Shown piece after piece: positions 58,506 to 64,000 of a stretch of DNA of 64,000 bases. Source of the DNA: Acidobacteriota bacterium (lineage in GTDB: Bacteria; Acidobacteriota; Blastocatellia; RBC074); contig JAFDVL010000087.1 of the NCBI GenBank assembly GCA_018268995.1, positions 1 through 64,000 on the forward strand, in the 5' to 3' direction. The translations under genes and the position numbers were made by a program. Each line of letters begins with the position of its first letter. Within the stretch, counting starts at the first letter, position 1. The notes below the pieces were generated by a model. The model was not told the origin of the DNA and made no database searches. It saw nothing but the letters and a program-made list of their open reading frames with translations.

Positions 58506-59291
58506 ATGCAACAACCAACTAAATCAGATGTGCGCTGGGAATGGATAAGCGAAGGGTTTAATTTGTACTCTGCGCAATGGCAGAACTGGATCGTGCTGGC
58601 GCTAATCGCTTTGGTGATTTTTGGTGTCGTGGTGACGCCCTTTTATGTGCTGATCTTCGGAGCCGAATTCGCGGCATCCAGAGGTGGAGATAGCAGTGAT
58701 ATTTCCTCTGTCATGGCGGGCGGTTCGTTGTTACTCCGGCTGGTGTTACAAATTGTGATCTCGGTTGTTTCGGCCTTACTCTCAGCGGGCTTTTACAGAG
58801 CAGCCTTTACCCAGCTCCGAGGCGGTCAGGTTAGCGTCAATGACCTGAAAGAAGTGTTCCAGTATTTAGGGCCAATGTTAGGGGCAGGCATTATTCTGGG
58901 CATCCTTCAGGGGATCGGAACCATGCTTTGCTGTATCCCTGGTTTTATTGTTGCGGGCCTTTTCATGTTTACCTATCCGCTTATCATCGAACGCAATCTG
59001 GGGATGTTTGACGCAATGTCACAGAGCCTGGATGTCACCAAAAAGAACTTCATCATGTTCACACTGCTGGCCATTGTCGTTCAATTTATTATTCCCATTA
59101 TTGGAGCCGCGCTCTGTCTGGTCGGCTTACTCGTTGCGTATCCATTAATTTTCTTAACCATCGCCTGCGCATATCGTGATTGTTATGGATTGTCTGGCGG
59201 AGGCGGTAATTATGACTCTTATGCTCCTCCTCCACCGCCCAGCTACGGTGGTTATGAACCTCCTCCACCGCCACCGTCGTCGTGGCAATAG
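58506..59291 (+). CDS. Membrane protein with proline-rich tail, tandem copy 2
   Basis: A 261-residue paralogue of the previous gene: VRWEWISEGFNLYSAQWQNWIV at the start, several membrane helices, AMSQSLDVTKKNFIMFTLLAIV in the middle (parallel to the first copy's AIQASIAATKKDWLMF), and a tail PPPPPSYGGYEPPPPPPSSW ending in Q. AAGGAG upstream of the ATG. It ends in front of the terminator at 59320. The middle helices have diverged in sequence more than the two ends. Confidence 0.8.
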   Translation: MQQPTKSDVRWEWISEGFNLYSAQWQNWIVLALIALVIFGVVVTPFYVLIFGAEFAASRGGDSSDISSVMAGGSLLLRLVLQIVISVVSALLSAGFYRAAFTQLRGGQVSVNDLKEVFQYLGPMLGAGIILGILQGIGTMLCCIPGFIVAGLFMFTYPLIIERNLGMFDAMSQSLDVTKKNFIMFTLLAIVVQFIIPIIGAALCLVGLLVAYPLIFLTIACAYRDCYGLSGGGGNYDSYAPPPPPSYGGYEPPPPPPSSWQ

Positions 59292-59319
59292 GTGAATGGA
59301 AAATTCCTGAGAAAGACAA

Positions 59320-59365
59320 AGCGGCAGGGCGGGTAAATTAAAATCCGTGCTGCCGCTCTTCTTTT
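59320..59365 (+). terminator. Rho-independent terminator after the tandem membrane proteins
   Basis: AGCGGCAG (59320-59327) pairs with CTGCCGCT (59350-59357), possibly extended inward by GGCGG/CCG, and CTTCTTTTC follows. It separates the membrane-protein pair from folD. Confidence 0.65.
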
Positions 59366-59465
59366 CTCAGGCGTGGGGAATTTCTGGGTGGCGTCTCTTG
59401 CGCTTTGCTAAAGTCTTGCTAAGATAACCGTCATCTTATCTCACATGTTTTTATAGCGGTGATTC

Positions 59466-60389
59466 ATGACAGCAAAAATAATGGACGGGGCTGCGGTAGC
59501 GCAGCAAATCAAGCAACGTGTCGCTGCGCGTGTGGCCGAGCTGGCGGCACAGAATTTCAAGCCCGGCTTGGCAGTGGTCATTGTTGGCGCTGACCCTGCC
59601 TCGCAGGTCTATGTCGGAAGTAAGGTCAAAACCTGTGAGGCGCTCGGTCTCTATTCAGAAAAGCACGCGCTGCCGGAAGCAACGACAACGGAACAATTGT
59701 TAGCGTTGATTGCTGAATTGAATCAACGCGATGAAATTGACGGAATTCTGGTGCAGTCCCCCCTGCCTGCACAAATTAACGCGCGACAAATTTATGAGGC
59801 GATTGATCCAGCGAAAGATGTAGACGGATTTCATCCGGTCAATGTCGGATTGCTCACGCAAGGCCAGGACACATTGGTTTCCTGTACGCCAGCTGGAATT
59901 ATTGAATTGCTGGATCATTACCAAATCCCCCTCGCAGGAGCGAACGCCGTTGTCATTGGGCGCAGCGACATTGTTGGAAAACCAATGGCCATGCTGTTGC
60001 TGCATCGCCATGCAACGGTGACAATTTGTCACTCGCGCACCAGAGATTTACCTGAAGTCACACGCCGCGCCGACATTGTGGTGGCTGCGATTGGGCGCAA
60101 AGCAATGATTACCGGTGAATACATAAAAGAAGGTGCCGTTGTGGTGGACGTTGGGATGAATAGCGCCAGTACAGAAAAAGAAGTACGCACGATTTTCAGC
60201 GATGAAGAAATTCCCAAACGACTGGAAATCATCGGCAAGCGCGGTTCTACATTAGTTGGCGATGTCGAACCTCGGAGCGTCATCGAACGAGCCAGTTATT
60301 TTACTCCTGTTCCCGGCGGTGTTGGCCCGCTGACGATTGCCATGCTCATGCAAAATACCTTGAAAGCGGCAGAACAAAGACGCGGCTAA
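59466..60389 (+). CDS. folD: Bifunctional methylenetetrahydrofolate dehydrogenase/cyclohydrolase
   Basis: A 307-residue cytoplasmic enzyme that converts 5,10-methylene-THF to 5,10-methenyl-THF with NADP and then to 10-formyl-THF. The catalytic pair Tyr and Lys is in SQVYVGSKVKTCE. GILVQSPLPAQIN, DVDGFHPVN, the nucleotide motif VVIGRSDIVGKPMAMLLL and PVPGGVGPLTIAMLMQNT are all conserved. Slightly longer than E. coli FolD. coaE follows after about 40 bases. Confidence 0.96.
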   Translation: MTAKIMDGAAVAQQIKQRVAARVAELAAQNFKPGLAVVIVGADPASQVYVGSKVKTCEALGLYSEKHALPEATTTEQLLALIAELNQRDEIDGILVQSPLPAQINARQIYEAIDPAKDVDGFHPVNVGLLTQGQDTLVSCTPAGIIELLDHYQIPLAGANAVVIGRSDIVGKPMAMLLLHRHATVTICHSRTRDLPEVTRRADIVVAAIGRKAMITGEYIKEGAVVVDVGMNSASTEKEVRTIFSDEEIPKRLEIIGKRGSTLVGDVEPRSVIERASYFTPVPGGVGPLTIAMLMQNTLKAAEQRRG

Positions 60390-60431
60390 ACACGAAATCA
60401 AAAGGCAAAAGGCAAAAACCAATTTGATTTT

Positions 60432-61055
60432 ATGTTGAAGGTTGGACTGACGGGTGGAATTGCCTGTGGCAAAACATATGTAACAGAGCAACTCCGCACG
60501 CGCGGCTGTGAGGTTATTGATGCCGATCAGGTGGCGCGTAAAGTGGTGGAACCGGGCCAGCCAGCATATCAGGATATTGTGCTGGAGTTTGGGCCGGAAA
60601 TTCTCCAGCCCGATGGAACGATTGATCGCGCCAAATTAGGGGCCATTGTTTTTGCTGACACTGACCGCCGCGCCCGACTTAATGCCATCGTTCACCCGCG
60701 CGTTCACGAGATGCAAAGTCTTTGGATGGCGGAAGTGGCCGAGCGTAATCCAGCGACTATCGTGGTTGTGGATGCCGCACTGATGATTGAATCAGGCGGA
60801 TATAAACGCTTTGATAAAATTGTGGTTGTGTATTGCGCACCGGAAATCCAGCTTGCTCGGCTGGTCGCACGCAATAACCTTTCGGTTGAAGAGGCTGCGC
60901 GTCGTATCGCGGCGCAAATGCCATCAGCTGAAAAGCTGAAATACGCGGATTATTCCATTGACACATCGGGCGGATTTGCCCCTACGGATCAGCAAATCGA
61001 AACACTCTATGCCGAATTACAAAAACAAGCTGAACTGGCAGAGAGAAGTTCTTAG
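60432..61055 (+). CDS. coaE: Dephospho-CoA kinase
   Basis: A 207-residue kinase for the last step of coenzyme A synthesis. P-loop GLTGGIACGKT at residues 5-15, DADQVARKVVEPGQPAYQDIV, and the lid region VHPRVHEMQ are typical. The CoA-binding LIES segment (MIESGGYKRFDKIVVVYCAPE) is present. Length is normal for the family. It lies downstream of folD on the same strand and probably shares its transcript. Confidence 0.94.
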   Translation: MLKVGLTGGIACGKTYVTEQLRTRGCEVIDADQVARKVVEPGQPAYQDIVLEFGPEILQPDGTIDRAKLGAIVFADTDRRARLNAIVHPRVHEMQSLWMAEVAERNPATIVVVDAALMIESGGYKRFDKIVVVYCAPEIQLARLVARNNLSVEEAARRIAAQMPSAEKLKYADYSIDTSGGFAPTDQQIETLYAELQKQAELAERSS

Positions 61056-61154
61056 TGCTCTGGAATCACAGGCCCTTTAGGTCTTTTAGACAAACGGAAC
61101 GAAAAGAAAACGAGCAAAAAATGATGATGCTTGTCTTTAGTTTGGCAGAAATTC

Positions 61155-61319
61155 GCGGCCTGTTTTTTATGTCTTGCGCGCGCGCCCATGTGCTGCATCT
61201 TGCCCCGGCGTAGCGATTGGGTTAAAGGCAGGCCGCCATAGCACGGGGACGCTGGCTTTTCCTTTCTCCGGCGTCCTCGTTTGCGGATTCCCCAACGCCG
61301 CCGGGCTTCTTACCCGCGG
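61155..61319 (+). promoter_or_regulatory. Structured leader upstream of the diguanylate cyclase gene
   Basis: Three stems lie in the 290-base spacer: GCGGCCTG/CAGGCCGC (61155-61162 with 61229-61236), GGACGCTGG/CCGGCGTCC (61247-61255 with 61268-61276, nine pairs, one wobble), and CCGCCGGG/CCCGCGG (61298-61305 with 61313-61319, one bulge). The gene start at 61344 has no Shine-Dalgarno. The layout suggests RNA-level control of the cyclase gene. It does not match the c-di-GMP-I (GEMM) core that I know, so no riboswitch class is assigned. The rest of the spacer shows nothing else. Confidence 0.4.
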
Positions 61320-61343
61320 TCTATTGGCTTTGGGCAAAAACTA

Positions 61344-63461
61344 ATGGTGGACGTTACAAACATTCCGCTGGAACAGGATACTGCCAACGACTCTCCGCAG
61401 CGTCCTTCCGAAGCCTTGTCGCACTGGCTGGCGGCACAGCAAACGCTTGCCGCGACAGCGAATCTGGCATTAGTCACCATAGACGCTGATAACGATTTGC
61501 AGAAAACCGTCGCCAACGAAACCAGCATTTGCCAGCGATTTTTGAACGACCCGACCAAAGCAACCATGTGTGCCGAGTTTTGCGGCAAAGCGCGCTCGCG
61601 TGCCTTAATCGCAGGTCGTCCGATCACCTTCCGTTGTGATGCCTATCTTTACTGCTTTGCTGCACCGTTACAGGGTGCAGGTGAAGCAAACTCGTCGGTA
61701 TTAATTGGCGGACGCGCGTTTCTTTCTGCCAGCGATTATCGCAAGTTTTTGCAGCATGAAACCAGCGCAGGCAAACGTCCTGATCCCAAATTATTCAGCA
61801 ATATCAAATTTACTGATCTCGAAGAATTTGAACGCAATCAGCAAAAAATATTAACCGCTGCGAGCGAAATTCTCACCCAGGATTTCAGCCCATCTCCTGA
61901 AGAAACAGCAACCCCACAGACAGAAATCAAATCAATCGCAGCAGGACAAAGTCCCCCATCACAACCGCTTCTTACCTCTCTTTCGTCCGAGCAACTGGAA
62001 TCGTTTTTCAATGGTTCCTTTGAACACGAATGCCGCGAAGCAATGCAATTAATTGGCACGCGATTCCATCTTGCTTCGGGCGCACTATTGATGCGCAATG
62101 GGCGGAGGATGGCAGCCTGTGCGGCTGGAGGCGAAGAACGAGAAGCACTGATTGGATTCCATCTGGATACTGGCTCAGCCTTGCTCAATCGCCTGCAAAT
62201 TCGGCAGCGCGAAGACATTGCTGTTGCTCTCACCTCAGAAGAATTAAACGAAATTCAGATCAACGTCTCTTGCAAACGGGCCGAAGCCTTTCCGCTTTAC
62301 ATAGGTGAAGAATTGACGGGAATGCTACTCGTGCTCGATACAGAACTGGATAAAAATTCCCAAACAGAGCTGGCACGACTAGGACAAAACTTAATTCTCC
62401 CGCTTGAACTGGCACGATTGCGTAGCACGGTGAATGACCAAACCAAGTCGCTCGCGCAATGGCAGGATTTCGCACATTTATTGGCGACGCGTGCCAATGC
62501 GCCCGAAACTTATTCGGCTATCGTTGAGAAAGTCGTGGCCTCGCTTGGTGCAGAACGTGTTTCACTATTGATCTACAACGAAGATTCCAAAAAGCTGATT
62601 TGTAAGGCCGCAAGTGGCGTCAGCCAGGAAGTTATCAGTGGCCCGCGTCTGGGCGAAGGCATTGCAGGTGTGGTATTGGAACGTGGCGAACCACTGCTGG
62701 TACGGAACCTGGAAGAACAATCCTGGGTCGCAGATCGGGTGCATGGCAATGCACATTCCAGCTCTTTTATCAGTTTTCCGCTGCTCAGCGGAGGGAAGCG
62801 ATTGGGCGTGATCAATCTGACAGATCGCGAGGCAAATCAAAGCTTCGTCGCCAGTGATTTGGACTGGCTTAAGCTCTTTGCCCCCTATGCGGCAGCAGCG
62901 CTGGAGCGAATTGACTTACACGAAAAGGCACAACGGTTTCAGCTTCTGGCCATTACTGATCCTTTGACTGGCTTGCTCAATCGCCGATACCTAGAAGAGA
63001 GATTTGCGCAAGAAATCGAACGTTCAAAGCGCTATCAATTCCCGCTTTCCTTCGTGATGATGGATATTGATAGTTTCAAATCCTTCAATGACACATTCGG
63101 GCATCAGGCAGGCGACGAAGTTTTGCGCGAAACAGCTCTCTGTATTCGCAAGTCGCTGCGGAATTTTGACGTAGCGGCGCGCTACGGCGGCGAAGAATTC
63201 ATTGTGGTCTTGCCCGAAACAGATGTTACTTCAGCCACAATTTTGGCCGAGCGCTTGCGCAAGGCCGTCGAACAACACTTCACCAGTGAACGATCCCGAC
63301 ACCCGGTGACAGTCAGTATCGGGGTTTCCAGCCTCAGCAAAGCCTTGCAAAATAGGCATCAAGTCATCCGTGCCGCCGACCAGGCACTTTATGCTGCAAA
63401 AAAACGCGGCAAAAATTGTGTTGTAGTGTACAATACGGAATTGGTTCCGGGCCTCGCTTAA
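61344..63461 (+). CDS. PocR-GAF-GGDEF diguanylate cyclase
   Basis: A 705-residue soluble signalling protein. Residues about 25-170 form a PocR-type sensory domain with several Cys (ICQRF, MCAEFCGKARS, FRCDAYLYCFAAPL), likely metal or redox-binding. The middle is less conserved. A GAF domain lies near 375-530 (SAIVEKVVASLGAERVSLLI, GEGIAGVVLERGEPLLV). The GGDEF domain occupies 535-700 (DPLTGLLNRRYLEERF), with active-site GGEEF at 615-619 and an inhibitory RxxD site, Arg606-Asp609 (RNFD), five residues before it. It should make c-di-GMP from GTP and be product-inhibited. I chose the ATG at 61344; an upstream start would add 21 basic residues. Confidence 0.92.
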   Translation: MVDVTNIPLEQDTANDSPQRPSEALSHWLAAQQTLAATANLALVTIDADNDLQKTVANETSICQRFLNDPTKATMCAEFCGKARSRALIAGRPITFRCDAYLYCFAAPLQGAGEANSSVLIGGRAFLSASDYRKFLQHETSAGKRPDPKLFSNIKFTDLEEFERNQQKILTAASEILTQDFSPSPEETATPQTEIKSIAAGQSPPSQPLLTSLSSEQLESFFNGSFEHECREAMQLIGTRFHLASGALLMRNGRRMAACAAGGEEREALIGFHLDTGSALLNRLQIRQREDIAVALTSEELNEIQINVSCKRAEAFPLYIGEELTGMLLVLDTELDKNSQTELARLGQNLILPLELARLRSTVNDQTKSLAQWQDFAHLLATRANAPETYSAIVEKVVASLGAERVSLLIYNEDSKKLICKAASGVSQEVISGPRLGEGIAGVVLERGEPLLVRNLEEQSWVADRVHGNAHSSSFISFPLLSGGKRLGVINLTDREANQSFVASDLDWLKLFAPYAAAALERIDLHEKAQRFQLLAITDPLTGLLNRRYLEERFAQEIERSKRYQFPLSFVMMDIDSFKSFNDTFGHQAGDEVLRETALCIRKSLRNFDVAARYGGEEFIVVLPETDVTSATILAERLRKAVEQHFTSERSRHPVTVSIGVSSLSKALQNRHQVIRAADQALYAAKKRGKNCVVVYNTELVPGLA

Positions 63462-63640
63462 TTTCAAGTATGTTTTTTGAGAGATAGACCACAGTCAGCC
63501 GGTCAAAGTCGTTCGGGACTATCAGGAAGCGCAATGAGCCGGTCGCATTCCTCCTTTTCTTGAAGCCTTTCCTAACTAGACCCTCTCCGCGCCAGGCTCG
63601 GTCTGGAATTTAATCCGTTAGCCCTATACCAAATATTCGC

Positions 63641-64000
63641 ATGTCTTATTCCTCCGGTTCTTCACCGCATCAACCTATCTTGAGCCAGCTAGCCACCGAC
63701 GAAATCCTTTCGCGCACCATTTCCGCGCAAGACGAAATCTACCAGGCTGCCGTGCTGAAAAATGCACGTGCCGTGTTAGTCATTGGACGTCCACAATCTG
63801 GCAAAACAGAACTTTTGCGCCTCACATATGACCGTCTTTTCAGCGAACAGGGACGCACACTGCCCATCTATTTCAGCCTTCGCCGAGATCGCTTACTGCC
63901 GGATAAATTTGCCAAGGATTTTTTGCTGACCTTATTGCGTCAATACCTTGCTTTCGTCAATCACGATGCCGAATTGGTCCCACGTCATGAACTAACCGAA
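63641..64000 (+). CDS. P-loop ATP/GTP-binding protein, N-terminal 120 residues
   Basis: The frame starts with ATG at 63641 and runs off the right edge. About 25 polar residues precede a P-loop: VLVIGRPQSGKTELLRLTYD, with GRPQSGKT fitting Walker A, then a beta strand LPIYFSLRRDRLL. It resembles the start of AAA-type or STAND ATPases, but the part seen is too short to name a family. Spacer 63462-63640 shows no structure I can support. Confidence 0.6.
   Translation, partial: MSYSSGSSPHQPILSQLATDEILSRTISAQDEIYQAAVLKNARAVLVIGRPQSGKTELLRLTYDRLFSEQGRTLPIYFSLRRDRLLPDKFAKDFLLTLLRQYLAFVNHDAELVPRHELTE

Noticed and set aside
61121..61213. A 30-codon frame beginning with three Met codons upstream of the GGDEF gene
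   Set aside because: No Shine-Dalgarno, and it overlaps the structured leader. Likely chance.
61229..61343. Considered as a c-di-GMP-I (GEMM) riboswitch because of the GGDEF gene downstream
   Set aside because: The conserved core and receptor bases of GEMM are not found in order; only a GGGGACGC stretch is superficially similar.
1..64000. tRNA, rRNA, transposase, integrase, toxin-antitoxin, restriction or CRISPR-Cas genes
   Set aside because: None were seen. No T-loop-like motifs in spacers, and no ORF carries the relevant motifs.

Overview
The window looks like chromosomal DNA of an Acidobacteriota bacterium, most likely class Blastocatellia. The grounds are five secreted von Willebrand-type proteins of the 'VWFA-related Acidobacterial' kind, two large TonB-dependent receptors (one Oar-like with a carboxypeptidase-regulatory N-terminus), a PEP-CTERM protein, a TPR-type Ser/Thr kinase, sulfatases and a DUF1080 protein. 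GC content is moderate and coding density is high. I found no tRNA, rRNA, CRISPR array, transposase or phage gene. The taxonomic placement is an inference from gene families.

Layout. 1-6281: the end of an unknown gene, a DUF4129 membrane protein, an Oar-like receptor, and about 1 kb of non-coding DNA with several nested hairpins. 6282-10264: a cassette resembling a lipoprotein-sorting (Lol) system: lipoprotein, ABC permease, ABC ATPase, small membrane protein, LolA-like carrier. 10288-16228 (minus): the classical translation and secretion cluster ffh-rpsP-khpA-rimM-trmD-rplS-rnhB, followed by a GT-C-type membrane protein. 16620-25295 (minus): a tightly packed run of metallo-hydrolase, two VWA proteins, purB, DinB-like protein, DDAH-like amidinotransferase and a TonB receptor, with several stop/start overlaps.

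25537-35484: a secreted protein of unknown function, a VOC protein, a secreted Fe/Mn superoxide dismutase, then three tandem 750-770 residue VWFA paralogues that look like a mosaic. 35488-41040 (minus): DAHP synthase, an S9 peptidase and argS; the spacers carry paired-palindrome inverted repeats. 41380-51716 (plus): sulfatase, a three-domain fusion (kinase-like, M23, class III aminotransferase), a second sulfatase with an altered active-site motif, a kinase with TolB-like and TPR regions, a frameshifted remnant of a different beta-propeller tail, a DUF1080 protein and a hexapeptide acyltransferase. 51720-64000: RNase HI, a PEP-CTERM protein, DUF2721, a fused E1 alpha/beta dehydrogenase, MOSC, a Tat-type TIM-barrel protein, two tandem membrane proteins with the same proline-rich tail, folD, coaE, a PocR-GAF-GGDEF diguanylate cyclase behind a structured leader, and the start of a P-loop protein.

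The strongest candidates for something undescribed are: the VWFA gene expansion and its coupling to purB; the Lol-like cassette; the paired-palindrome intergenic elements; the purine/pyrimidine low-complexity tracts inside two reading frames; the kinase-tail remnant; and the structured non-coding stretch at 5782-6078.
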